64,000 bases of DNA from Pacificoceanicola onchidii (lineage in GTDB: Bacteria > Pseudomonadota > Alphaproteobacteria > Rhodobacterales > Rhodobacteraceae), in assembly GCF_004804335.1 (NCBI RefSeq), contig NZ_SRXY01000004.1:248001-312000 (forward strand), written 5' to 3'. Positions 9,289 to 17,417 of this stretch are shown here, one piece after another. A program made the position numbers and the translations under genes. The notes below the pieces were generated by a model. The model was given only the letters and a program-made list of their open reading frames with translations, was not told the DNA's origin and ran no database searches. Numbering within the stretch: the stretch's first letter is position 1; the number at the start of each line of letters is the position of its first letter.

Positions 9289-10500
9289 ATGGCTGAGACT
9301 CAAACCCGCCCGGCGGACAATTACTCGCCGATCTATTTCCTCGCTTCACTCGGCACCGGTGGCCTTGCCGTCACCTTTTTCATGTTCCTGATGTTCTGGG
9401 TGCCCCATCCCGGCCGGCCCGTTCCGATCTTCGAAGACATCGCGGCGGCCTGGGCCACGGGTGGCGTTCCGATGCAGAGTGCCATTGCCGTTGCGGTCAT
9501 TGGCATCGCCTTTTTCGCCTTCCTCAACATCAAGACACTGATCTGGAACCTGACCGCGTTTAGCGCGTTCAAGAAGACACCGGCTTATGAGTCCCTACGC
9601 AACTCGAACGCTGAATCGACCGTCCTTGCCATGCCCCTCGCGCTTGCCATGTCGGTAAACGCGATGTTCATCGTTGGGCTCGTCTTTGTGCCCAAGCTCT
9701 GGACCATTGTGGAATACCTCTTCCCGATGGCGATGGTTGCCTTTGGCCTGATCGCGGTTCTGGCTTTCCGCCAGATCGGGTCTTTCCTTGGCCGCGTGCT
9801 GTCCAAAGGCGGCATCTTTGATGTCACCGCACATAACTCCTTTGCGCAGCTGACCCCGGCCTTTGCCGTATCGATGATTGCCGTTGGCTTTGCCGCTCCC
9901 GCCGCCATGAGCACCAACCCGACAACTGTCGCCACGGCGCTCGTTATCTCGACCGTGTTGGCCGTGATTGCTGTACTCTATACGGTCTTTGCCGCCGTTA
10001 CCGCAGTGAACTCCATGCTGCACTACGGCACCGCACGCGAAGCAGGCCCGACCCTCATGATCGTAGTGCCGATCGTCACGGTGCTGTCGATCCTCATGAT
10101 GCGTCAGGACCACGGGTTGCACACCACCTTTGACGCTCATGGCAACGCTGGCGAAACGATGGTCTTTCTGGCGCGTATGCTCTCCATCCAGATCGCCTTC
10201 CTCGGCCTCGGCATGGTGGTTCTCAAAGCGCAAGGGTATTTCAAGGATTTCGTAATTGGCTCCAAGACGTCCCCCGGCTCCTATGCTCTTGTCTGCCCCT
10301 TCGTCGCCTTCAGTGTCCTGATGCACTTCTTCATCAACAAAGGCCTCGTTGCGGCTGAGGTGATCACCAAGTTCGGTACGGCTTACTGGGCCATTACAGC
10401 CATCGCCATCGCCTTCCAGCTTGTCGCAATTGCTCTGGTGCTCCGTCTCAACAAACAGCACTTCACCCGGTCCACCCCGGCTGCAGTGCCCGCAGAGTAA
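9289..10500 (+). CDS. Multi-pass membrane protein, probably sulfur-responsive (TsoY-type candidate)
   Basis: A 403-residue, very hydrophobic inner-membrane protein with about ten to twelve transmembrane helices and short soluble ends. It has one Cys, at residue 336 within LVCPFVAF, followed by a FINKG motif. From memory this pattern, where the Cys is Sec in some relatives, fits the family named TsoY in current annotation, but I hold that loosely. ATG 9289 has a good CAGGAGG site, and its promoter carries two SqrR/BigR-type operators, supporting a role in transport or oxidation of sulfur species. A strong terminator follows, so it is monocistronic. Biochemical function is unknown. Confidence 0.75.
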   Translation: MAETQTRPADNYSPIYFLASLGTGGLAVTFFMFLMFWVPHPGRPVPIFEDIAAAWATGGVPMQSAIAVAVIGIAFFAFLNIKTLIWNLTAFSAFKKTPAYESLRNSNAESTVLAMPLALAMSVNAMFIVGLVFVPKLWTIVEYLFPMAMVAFGLIAVLAFRQIGSFLGRVLSKGGIFDVTAHNSFAQLTPAFAVSMIAVGFAAPAAMSTNPTTVATALVISTVLAVIAVLYTVFAAVTAVNSMLHYGTAREAGPTLMIVVPIVTVLSILMMRQDHGLHTTFDAHGNAGETMVFLARMLSIQIAFLGLGMVVLKAQGYFKDFVIGSKTSPGSYALVCPFVAFSVLMHFFINKGLVAAEVITKFGTAYWAITAIAIAFQLVAIALVLRLNKQHFTRSTPAAVPAE

Positions 10501-10519
10501 GCCCCCGATCAGATAACAA

Positions 10520-10549
10520 AAAAGGCCGGGTTTTATGACCCGGCCTTTT
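10520..10549 (+). terminator. Intrinsic terminator between convergent genes
   Basis: A perfect 12-bp stem (AAAAGGCCGGGT / ACCCGGCCTTTT) with a 6-base loop. A and T runs on both sides let it work in both directions, for the membrane-protein gene and for mipZ. Confidence 0.9.
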
Positions 10550-10554
10550 GCATG

Positions 10555-11364
10555 TCAGAACCGGACTTCGACGTCCGGAAGCTTCAGCGCCTTGATCAGA
10601 TCCCGAAGCTCCTGCCGTGCGGCAACGTTCGAGATATTGAGTTGTTTGACCCCGACATCCTTGAGATCCAGAAGTGTCAGACCTCTCGGGAAAAGCTCCC
10701 GAAACACCACGCGTTCCGAAAAACCCGGCGCTACGCGGAACCCGATGCGCTTGGACAGCTTGGACAGCGCGCGCTCCATCTTCATCTTGTTGACCATCTG
10801 CTGCGCACCAAGACGATTGCGGACAACGACCCAATCAATGGGCTTCAATCCCGCTTGCGCCCGCAATTGCCGCGCGCCCCAAACCATCTCTGAATAGACC
10901 GACGGACCGAGGATCTTCTCGCTGTCATTATCGATCCGGGCAAGCAAATCAAAGTCGACAAAGCTGTCGTTGAGCGGCGTGATCAGCGTGTCGGCGAGCG
11001 AATGTGCAACCTGACTCAGACGTGTGTGCGAGCCCGGGCAATCGATCAGGATAAAATCGCAGTTCGGTTCCAAGTCCGCGACAGCGCGACTGAGACGGTG
11101 ATCATGCGCGTTTTCACCGGGAGCAAGGCTGGCCGAATCCACTTCCGGAAGTTCAGCATACATCGGGCTGGCCAGCTCTATCCCGAGCTGACCCAAATGC
11201 TTCGCGCGATTCTCCGTGTAGCGGCCAAGAGTCTTTTGACGAAGATCCAGGTCCATCACGCCAACACGATGGCCCAAACGGGCCAGGGCGGTCGCGACGT
11301 GCATGGAAACCGTCGATTTACCGGCTCCGCCCTTCTCGTTTCCGACAACAATGATATGTGCCAC
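10555..11364 (-). CDS. mipZ: Division-plane positioning ATPase MipZ
   Basis: MipZ is a ParA/MinD-type P-loop ATPase that forms a gradient from ParB at the chromosome origins and inhibits FtsZ, placing the division site in many alphaproteobacteria. The 269-residue protein opens with the deviant Walker A loop GNEKGGAGKST, has DLDLRQ (switch region) near residue 40 and ILIDCPG (Walker B) near 110, and the long Arg/Lys-rich helical tail of MipZ. ParA and MinD are less likely: there is no parB or minCE beside it, and the N-terminal AHIIVVGNEKGG form is that of MipZ. Confidence 0.93.
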   Translation of the reverse strand: MAHIIVVGNEKGGAGKSTVSMHVATALARLGHRVGVMDLDLRQKTLGRYTENRAKHLGQLGIELASPMYAELPEVDSASLAPGENAHDHRLSRAVADLEPNCDFILIDCPGSHTRLSQVAHSLADTLITPLNDSFVDFDLLARIDNDSEKILGPSVYSEMVWGARQLRAQAGLKPIDWVVVRNRLGAQQMVNKMKMERALSKLSKRIGFRVAPGFSERVVFRELFPRGLTLLDLKDVGVKQLNISNVAARQELRDLIKALKLPDVEVRF

Positions 11365-11488
11365 GACTGCGCCCCCTATAGCCCCACATGTTCCCCGGTG
11401 GAGTTCCGCTCAAACAGTATCTTGTGGGGCGCGTCAAGAAAAGTGCGATGCTCAATTGCACACTTTCAATAGCCTTTGACATGCAAAA

Positions 11489-11516
11489 AAGGCCCGTCGG
11501 TTTCGCGACGGGCCTT
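11489..11516 (-). terminator. Terminator of the F0 ATP synthase operon
   Basis: An 11-bp stem AAGGCCCGTCG / CGACGGGCCTT with a 6-base loop. Read on the minus strand it ends in a run of Ts, 25 bp beyond the atpF stop. Confidence 0.9.
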
Positions 11517-11540
11517 CTTTGATAGAGCGTTGTTCAACGC

Positions 11541-12104
11541 TTAGTGCAGCTTGGCGCCAACCTGTGCAATCGAGTCGTCGATCAGTTTGCCAGCGTCCGC
11601 TTTGGACATCTGCTTGGCCACAACTTCGCGCGCTGCAGAGACAGCCACGGAAGCAGCGCGATCACGCACTTCCTTGATAGCGCTCGCCTCGGCGGAGGCG
11701 ATCTGCGATTCGGCACCGGCAAGGCGACGCTTGATCGAGTCTGCGATATCGGCCTTGGCTTGCTCGGCCGCGATCTGCGCTTCTTCCTTGGCGTGGGCGA
11801 TGATGCGCTCCGCCTGTTCAGAGACTTCCTGCGACTTGCGCTCGTAGCTTGCCAGAAGGGCCTGAGCCTCTTCACGCAGCGCGCGCGCCTCGTCGAGCTC
11901 TGACTTGATGTCGTCGGAGCGCTTGTCGAGCATCTTGCCCAACATGCCCGGCACTTTGAAGTACACGACCACAGCAAGGAAGAGCAGGAAACCAAGCAGC
12001 ACAACAAAATCAGTGTTGCCCAGCGAGAAGAACGGGCCGGATGCGGCCAGCGCAGGGGATGCCAGAGACCCGGCGAGTGCGGTTGGGATGATCAGCTTGC
12101 GCAT
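11541..12104 (-). CDS. atpF: F0F1 ATP synthase subunit b
   Basis: The b subunit forms, with b', the peripheral stalk that holds F1 against F0. The 187 residues comprise a cleavable-looking hydrophobic N-terminus (ending near Ala-Leu-Ala-Ala, residue 21), a membrane helix (about residues 30-50), then a long Ala/Glu/Lys/Gln-rich amphipathic coiled coil to the C-terminus. It is the last gene of the operon, five bases after b', and is followed by an intrinsic terminator. F1 genes are not in the window, as usual for alphaproteobacteria, where F0 and F1 operons are split. Confidence 0.95.
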   Translation of the reverse strand: MRKLIIPTALAGSLASPALAASGPFFSLGNTDFVVLLGFLLFLAVVVYFKVPGMLGKMLDKRSDDIKSELDEARALREEAQALLASYERKSQEVSEQAERIIAHAKEEAQIAAEQAKADIADSIKRRLAGAESQIASAEASAIKEVRDRAASVAVSAAREVVAKQMSKADAGKLIDDSIAQVGAKLH

Positions 12105-12109
12105 GAGAA

Positions 12110-12673
12110 TTACCCTTTCACTCGGGCCGTGACGGCCGCCGCGATGGCTGCGTCGTCTGCCTTGCCACCCAGTGCGGTGACGATGGCAGCGGCAGTGTCC
12201 TTGGCCACTTCTTCAACGGCGTCCACAGCAGATGCGCGGATTTCGTCGATGGCCTTCGCAGACTCGGCTGCCTTGGCAGAAATTTCTTCGTCAGCCTTTG
12301 CCAGAGCAGCGTCAAGCTCGCCCTTGATGTCATCGCGGGTTTTCTGCGCGATGGCCTGTGCTTCGGCTTTCGCATCGGCCAGCGCCTTTTCGTAAGCGGC
12401 TTCGGCGTCTTCGGCCTTGCGCTTCAGCTGTTCGGCGGCAGCGATGTCATTTGTGATAGTTCCCTGACGTTCCGCCAGAACCGAGGCAATCCTCGGCAGG
12501 GCGATGCGCGAAAGAACAAAGAAGATCACGACAAGCGTGATGACCAGCCAGAAGATCTGGTTGGGGATCCATTCGCCGCAAAGCTGCGGCATCCCGATGG
12601 CGGAGCCATAGGAGTCCACACAGGCGCTGACCGCCTGAGCCGCGTGCTCTGCTCCGTGGGTTTCGGTCGCCAT
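12110..12673 (-). CDS. atpG: F0F1 ATP synthase subunit b'
   Basis: The second, divergent stalk subunit found in photosynthetic bacteria and alphaproteobacteria. The 187-residue protein has a short cytoplasmic N-terminus with two Cys, one membrane helix ([17 protein letters not shown], near residues 42-58) followed by [12 protein letters not shown], the b-family junction, and a long helical Ala/Glu/Lys-rich domain. It lies between atpE and atpF, the normal place for b'. It is also called atpX or atpF2 in other naming schemes. Confidence 0.93.
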   Translation of the reverse strand: MATETHGAEHAAQAVSACVDSYGSAIGMPQLCGEWIPNQIFWLVITLVVIFFVLSRIALPRIASVLAERQGTITNDIAAAEQLKRKAEDAEAAYEKALADAKAEAQAIAQKTRDDIKGELDAALAKADEEISAKAAESAKAIDEIRASAVDAVEEVAKDTAAAIVTALGGKADDAAIAAAVTARVKG

Positions 12674-12756
12674 GTTGTCCTCCGTCGGAACGTTGTCTCT
12701 ACAACGGGCGGCGCGTCATGCGCCCCGCCCGTGCGTAAGGATCGGTGTTCCGTGGA

Positions 12757-12981
12757 TTAGACGGCGAACATCAGCAGCAGCGAAACGAGGAAGGCAAAGA
12801 TGCCCAGTGCTTCCGCGAATGCGATGCCGATGAAGAGGGTTGCAGTCTGCGAAGCAGCTGCGGACGGGTTGCGCAGAGCGCCGGCAAGGAAGTTGCCTGC
12901 AACGTTACCCACCCCGATTGCGGCTGCGCCGGAACCGATTGCTGCCAGGCCTGCGCCGATGTGTGCGAGATCGCCTTCCAT
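12757..12981 (-). CDS. atpE: F0F1 ATP synthase subunit c
   Basis: A 74-residue hairpin of two membrane helices that forms the rotating c-ring. The Gly/Ala-rich first helix, the polar RNP loop (residues 37-39) and the second helix are all clear. The proton-binding carboxylate is Glu57 in FAEALG. A context of small polar residues does not match the Na+ ligand set, so proton coupling is expected. Gaps of about 75-83 bp on each side are large for this operon and may hold stability elements that raise c-subunit expression. Confidence 0.97.
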   Translation of the reverse strand: MEGDLAHIGAGLAAIGSGAAAIGVGNVAGNFLAGALRNPSAAASQTATLFIGIAFAEALGIFAFLVSLLLMFAV

Positions 12982-13054
12982 AGTCCTATCTCCTTACGAT
13001 TGGAAGTTGAGTTGGTGCGGGCGGCGGGGAACATCCCCACCGGTCCATTTGGGA

Positions 13055-13810
13055 TTAGTGGCTCGGGTGAAGTGCGTCTTTGAGGTAGACGCAGGTCAAA
13101 ATGGTGAACACGTAAGCCTGGATGAAGCCAACGAGCACTTCGAGCGCGTAGATTGCAGTCACGCCGAGGATCGACAGCGGCGAGACAAGGGTGATGGCGG
13201 CAAAGCCTGCGAACACCTTGAGAACCGCGTGACCCGCCATGATGTTGCCTGCGAGACGAATGCTGTGGCTCACGGGGCGTACGAAGTAAGAGATGATTTC
13301 GATCAGGGCCAGGATCGGGCGAAGCGCAAGCGGCGCGCTCGACACCCAGAAGAGGCCAAGGAAACCGGCACCGTTCTTGACGAAGCCGAGAACCGTTACC
13401 GCGATGAACACGCCAAAGCCCATGACAGCCGTCACCGCGATCATCGAGGTGGGCGAGTAGGACATCGGCAGAAGCGCGAGGAAGTTCGAGAAGAGGATGA
13501 AGATGAACAGGGTGAAGATATAGGGGAAGTACTTCACACCGTCTTTGCCGGTCACGTCTTCGACCATCTTGTAGACGAAGCCATAGGCCAGTTCGGCCAC
13601 CGACTGCGCGCGGCTCGGGACAATCGCGCGGCGCGAGGTGCCGATAACCATCAGGCCGATGATGCCGAGAACAGCGAGGAACAGCCACAGGGTCAGGTTG
13701 GTGATGGTGAACATGCCCACAGCACCATCGCCAAAGAGCGGCTTGGTGATGAACTGATCCATGGGATGGAAAACCAGGCCTGTGCCTTTTTCTGCCGCTT
13801 CAGATGCCAT
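13055..13810 (-). CDS. atpB: F0F1 ATP synthase subunit a
   Basis: Subunit a forms the two proton half-channels beside the c-ring. The 251-residue protein has five to six membrane helices; the essential Arg is in the segment [12 protein letters not shown] (near residues 180-191), and the C-terminal helix carries the conserved aromatic/Gln-containing channel face ([12 protein letters not shown]). ATG 13810 follows from overlap with atpI by 11 bases and from the family start. Function and localisation in the inner membrane are standard. Confidence 0.97.
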   Translation of the reverse strand: MASEAAEKGTGLVFHPMDQFITKPLFGDGAVGMFTITNLTLWLFLAVLGIIGLMVIGTSRRAIVPSRAQSVAELAYGFVYKMVEDVTGKDGVKYFPYIFTLFIFILFSNFLALLPMSYSPTSMIAVTAVMGFGVFIAVTVLGFVKNGAGFLGLFWVSSAPLALRPILALIEIISYFVRPVSHSIRLAGNIMAGHAVLKVFAGFAAITLVSPLSILGVTAIYALEVLVGFIQAYVFTILTCVYLKDALHPSH

Positions 13811-14177
13811 CTTTGTCCCCTTTACCGGCCTCGTCCGAGGCCTGCTCTACGTCTGCGCCCTGTCGGGCAATCTGTTGTCGCTGGATCTCTTGCGCGCTTC
13901 GGAGCATCACCTTGATGCCCGCCGCAATGCCCAGCAATGTGAACAGCACCATGAGGAACGGCGTTGTGCCGAAAAGCACGTCGAGCCCGTATCCGATGCC
14001 AAATCCGATCCCGAGACCGGACACCATTTCCGTCACCATCCGCCACGCCAGATTGGCTTGGCTGTAGTGCTCTTCCTGATGTGCCTTTGTGTCGGCTTCG
14101 GACCGTTTGACCGCTTCGATGCGCTCTTCCAACGCCTTCAGCTTGTCTTGTCGATCGGCTTCGCTCACGCCGGGCAC
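13800..14177 (-). CDS. atpI: ATP synthase accessory protein AtpI
   Basis: AtpI helps assemble the c-ring or supply ions and usually heads the F0 operon, as here. The 125-residue protein has a charged, helical N-terminal arm ([16 protein letters not shown]), two membrane helices (about residues 50-90) with Gly-rich packing, and a Gln/Asp-rich tail. No in-frame ATG is available near the start: GTG 14177 or GTG 14168 must be used, and the sequence does not decide between them. It overlaps atpB by 11 bases. Upstream lies about 240 bp of AT-richer DNA that should carry the operon promoter. Confidence 0.85.
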   Translation of the reverse strand: MPGVSEADRQDKLKALEERIEAVKRSEADTKAHQEEHYSQANLAWRMVTEMVSGLGIGFGIGYGLDVLFGTTPFLMVLFTLLGIAAGIKVMLRSAQEIQRQQIARQGADVEQASDEAGKGDKDGI

Positions 14178-14420
14178 CCCATTCAGAGAGTTGAGGGTTT
14201 GCTAAGCGCTGGATGCGCGTGAGTCAACATGCTGTTAAGGGGAGGCAAGACAGCCCCAATACAATGATATTAAATGACTTTTCGTACGTTTGCGCCAACA
14301 CCGTCAAACTGCCGCAGCCCCGGTTTTGGCCTCTATTGGCAAAATCCGTTATTCAACGATTTGGTTGAGTTTTTCCGGGCCGACTTGACGTCCCGCCCCT
14401 GACCGGCCTTAAGGACCCTT

Positions 14421-14759
14421 ATGAGCGCTCGTCTCGATACCGTCTTTGCTGCCCTCGCCGATGGCACCCGCCGCCGCATCCTGTCGATGCTGCTCGAGGA
14501 TGACATGGCCGTCACGGATGTGGCGGAGCCTTTCGAGATGTCACTCGCGGCGATTTCCAAACACCTGGGGGTGCTGACCAACGCCGGGTTGATCAGCCAG
14601 GAAAAACGCGGGCGGGTGAAGTGGTGCAAGCTGGAGCCGGACGCGCTCAAGGACGCATCCGTCTGGATGCAGGGCTTTGGCCAGTTTGAACCGGTTAACC
14701 TCGATGCCTTCGAGCGATTCCTGCAGCAGGAACTGCCGAGCCACACCGACGATCCGTAG
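14421..14759 (+). CDS. ArsR-family transcriptional regulator
   Basis: A 112-residue winged-helix protein: FAALADGTRRRILSML is the typical ArsR first helix pair, SLAAISKHLGVLTNAGLI the recognition helix, and EKRGRVKWCKLEPDAL the wing and following strand. It has a single Cys and no metal-binding Cys pair, so it is not the arsenic, zinc or sulfide type; this subfamily often controls genes for AHSA1/START-like proteins, but none adjoins. It sits alone after the F0 promoter region and ends just before the convergent DMT gene. Confidence 0.85.
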   Translation: MSARLDTVFAALADGTRRRILSMLLEDDMAVTDVAEPFEMSLAAISKHLGVLTNAGLISQEKRGRVKWCKLEPDALKDASVWMQGFGQFEPVNLDAFERFLQQELPSHTDDP

Positions 14760-14776
14760 GGCGGGGCTCGGCCCCG

Positions 14777-15652
14777 CTACTCCCGGAGCAGCATCAAGAG
14801 CGCCAGAGCCGTCAGTGCCACCCCGGGCAAAACGATGACTTGCGGCACGCCTCTCCCCAAAACAAGCTCCCAAAGGATGACCCAGCTTGGGGTCAGGTAG
14901 GTATATGCCATCACTTTGGCCGAAGGCAGGCGCAGCGTGGCATACCGCAGGATCAGGAAGGTCACCGCCGTGGCGGGCAGCGCGATATAGATCAGCGTGA
15001 TCCAGACAATACCGGGCAAAGCCGTCCAATCTGTGCTGACCAACTGAGGCCAGGCCCAGACGGCAAGAAGCAGAGTGCCGGCGCTGAGCACCATGGCCGT
15101 GAAGGCCAGCGCCGGCTCGCCCCGGCTCAACTTGCGCAGCAAAGGTGAATAAAGAGCGTGTCCGATGCAGCCCCAGAAGTAGATCGTCTCTCCACGTCCA
15201 ACCTCGAACACGCGCAAGGCCGCCGGGCTGCCATCGAAAATGACCCAAAGCGCCCCACACCCGCCGAGCGCAATGGCGAGCGCCATCCATCCCGATGTGA
15301 CTTGCCGCACAATGAGAAAGCCAAAGACCGCGGTCAGCGCCGGATTCAGCGTAAAGACGGCCGACATGCTGACCGGGTGCGCCGTCTTCAGACCTTCGAA
15401 CATCGTGACAAAGTAGAGTGCGAAAAGACCTGCCAGTAGACCGTACCGCCATGGCGCCGCGAAAACGGACCTTTCGACACCGCCTGCCGCCCAGGCCACG
15501 GCCCAAAGCACCAAACCGGCAATTGCAAAGCGTACCGCTGTAAGCGCTGCCGGATCGACGTGAGGCGCGGCCATACCTCCCAGGGAAAAGCTGCCCGCAA
15601 CCAAGGCCGAAAAGCACAGCATCGCCAGATGCCCGCGCGTGGCCTCGTTCAT
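14777..15652 (-). CDS. DMT-family (EamA) transporter
   Basis: A 291-residue inner-membrane protein with ten predicted helices in two EamA repeats; the second repeat ends in PSWVILWELVLGRG, the usual conserved Glu motif. Its start overlaps the stop of the upstream LysR-family gene by four bases (ATGA), so the regulator and exporter are translationally coupled. This suggests the regulator responds to the exported compound, but neither ligand nor substrate is predictable. It is only distantly similar to the DMT gene at 4188-5063. Confidence 0.88.
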   Translation of the reverse strand: MNEATRGHLAMLCFSALVAGSFSLGGMAAPHVDPAALTAVRFAIAGLVLWAVAWAAGGVERSVFAAPWRYGLLAGLFALYFVTMFEGLKTAHPVSMSAVFTLNPALTAVFGFLIVRQVTSGWMALAIALGGCGALWVIFDGSPAALRVFEVGRGETIYFWGCIGHALYSPLLRKLSRGEPALAFTAMVLSAGTLLLAVWAWPQLVSTDWTALPGIVWITLIYIALPATAVTFLILRYATLRLPSAKVMAYTYLTPSWVILWELVLGRGVPQVIVLPGVALTALALLMLLRE

Positions 15653-16530
15653 GAGTCGGGGCCTTCTCCCGCATAGTCCTTGAGATGTGTCAGAAATGCC
15701 TGGACCTTGGCCGTGCGATGCAAATCAACGTGGGTGACCAGCCAAAGCGGGGCCGACCAGTTTTCGCGAGGCGGTAGAATCTGAACGAGATCCGGGTTTT
15801 GGCTCGCTTCGCGCACTCCAAGGAACCCGATTCCCGCCCCTTCCTGAACAGCGCGCTCGGTGACCCGGCTGTCCTTTGTCCGAAAGACAACGCGATCATG
15901 CGGAATCGTGCTCCAGAGCCACCGATGAAACGGCGCCTTGTTTTCGATATCGTCATGACACACGAAGAGATGCTCCGGCAGGTCTTTCTCACCCTCCGGC
16001 ATACCATGCCGCGCGATATAAGACTTGCTGGCGTAAAGGGCGATGTCTTCGCTGGTGAAGGGCTGCACCACATTGTCCGGTTCCTGCGGTTGCTTCCCCG
16101 CTCTGAGGGCAACATGTGCTTCGCCGTACTCCAACCGGAACACGCGATCGTCGGTAAGATACCGAACCACCACATCAGGGTACGCTTCGCGGAACGTTGT
16201 AAGAGCCCCAACAAGCAACGGTGCGAAGGTGACAAGCGAAGTCACCACCAGTTCGCCGGAAACATCACTCCCACGCCCCTTGATCCGGCCTTCGAGTTGA
16301 TGGAACTGCTCGTCGGTGGTCTTGGCAACACGCAAAAGGTCCTGCCCGGCCTCCGTTGCCGTGTATCCTCGGGCATGACGCTGGAAGAGTTTGACGCCCA
16401 ATCGCTGCTCTAGCGAGTCGATATGCCGAATCACGGTGGCATGATGCACGCCAAGCACCTCGGCCGCGCCGCTGACCGTGCCCTGCTGCGCCACATGATA
16501 GGCTGTGCGCACTTCGTCCCAATTGTTCAT
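15649..16530 (-). CDS. LysR-family transcriptional regulator
   Basis: A 293-residue regulator. The N-terminal helix-turn-helix (residues 1-60) reads AYHVAQQGTVSGAAEVLGVHHATVIRHI, and a periplasmic-binding-like effector domain fills the rest, with the QEGAGIGFL motif near residue 235. ATG 16530 gives the standard family N-terminus (MNNWDEVRTAYHVA); a further 35 upstream codons are acidic and unlike the family. It forms a two-gene operon with the DMT transporter. The effector is unknown. Confidence 0.9.
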   Translation of the reverse strand: MNNWDEVRTAYHVAQQGTVSGAAEVLGVHHATVIRHIDSLEQRLGVKLFQRHARGYTATEAGQDLLRVAKTTDEQFHQLEGRIKGRGSDVSGELVVTSLVTFAPLLVGALTTFREAYPDVVVRYLTDDRVFRLEYGEAHVALRAGKQPQEPDNVVQPFTSEDIALYASKSYIARHGMPEGEKDLPEHLFVCHDDIENKAPFHRWLWSTIPHDRVVFRTKDSRVTERAVQEGAGIGFLGVREASQNPDLVQILPPRENWSAPLWLVTHVDLHRTAKVQAFLTHLKDYAGEGPDS

Positions 16531-16654
16531 TCTGGCCGCCTCGAGAATTGAAACCGTGTCGGTGTTACCGTCGCCTTCATTACCGTCGTCTTCTGACCCA
16601 AAAGGCAAGGTCTCGCTGAGGACACTGTCGGCCACGGCCCGTCCGAATAAAAAA

Positions 16655-16683
16655 TGCCGACGCTCCGGGATGGAGCGTCGGCA
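16655..16683 (-). terminator. Intrinsic terminator after the small exported protein
   Basis: A 12-bp stem (TGCCGACGCTCC / GGAGCGTCGGCA) with a 5-base loop. On the minus strand it runs into a run of Ts at 16648-16654, so it ends the transcript of the gene at 16739-16978. Confidence 0.88.
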
Positions 16684-16738
16684 CTATTCTTGATCCGGCA
16701 AAATCGCCGGCAATCAGGCGTGTTAAGCCGAATAGGGC

Positions 16739-16978
16739 TTAGTTGGAGCCCGAGGTGCTGGAGGAGCCGGAGCCGCCGCCATTGCCTGCAAGTGCGCCAA
16801 CAACAACGATACCGCCGAGCACGGCTGCTGCGGTTGCAAGGCTACCGGAGGAGGAGCTTGCTGCTGCAACAGGTACAAACGGATCGTCTTCTTCTTCTGC
16901 GGTGTCGCCGTACATGCCAGCGAAAGCAGTGGATGCGGAAAGAGCGACAGCTGCGGTCGCCAGGATGAACTTGTTCAT
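16739..16978 (-). CDS. Small exported Gly/Ser-tailed protein
   Basis: A 79-residue protein with a textbook signal peptide (cleavage near Ala-Phe-Ala-Gly, residue 20), a short acidic segment (EEEDD), a hydrophobic Ala/Gly/Val helix (about residues 45-65) and a Gly/Ser/Asn-rich tail. The architecture resembles YjbE of enterobacterial exopolysaccharide operons, but with no neighbouring yjb genes that remains a likeness only. ATG 16978 has TTGGAG six to seven bases upstream. It has its own terminator, so it is probably a highly expressed single gene. Confidence 0.7.
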   Translation of the reverse strand: MNKFILATAAVALSASTAFAGMYGDTAEEEDDPFVPVAAASSSSGSLATAAAVLGGIVVVGALAGNGGGSGSSSTSGSN

Positions 16979-17417
16979 TGTAAACTCCAATAGAGACGTT
17001 TGGTCGCCAAGTTAGCAACTCACACAGAAAAAGACAAAAGTAAAACTCTGATTACGGGAAAATGCGTTTTGATCGGCGGGATTGTACTCATCGTGCATCA
17101 CTTGCCGCGCCGCACTGCCTGAAATTGGCAAAAAATGGGCGAAGAATCTACTCCTACCACATGAAACTTGACTCTTTTACGCCGCAAGATTAATCCGCGA
17201 GCAATCTCCGGGAGTCCTCTGTGCTTCCGGTCCCATGGGTCAATCCCGGGATCGCCCTCCGTCAGCGCGTTGCGCCCACGGGGGCGCTTGTTGTTTTGTC
17301 CAAGCGTTCTGGCGCGATGGCAATTCAGCAAAGTCCGATTGCCACATGGGTTTGTGAAGCGACGCCCGCAGCCTTATCTGAAGGCGCATCTGGATTAGAA
17401 AAGGAGGGGACGCCCTC
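16979..17417. other. Intergenic region between divergent genes
   Basis: 439 bp. The left part is AT-rich and should carry the promoter of the small exported protein; the right end holds an AAGGAGGGG ribosome site for ffh. I see no convincing gene, tRNA or repeat here; short open frames lack ribosome sites and family-like sequence. Confidence 0.6.

Noticed and set aside
17098-17331. Short minus-strand open frame upstream of ffh
   Set aside because: No ribosome site, no family likeness, and it overlaps the expected ffh promoter.
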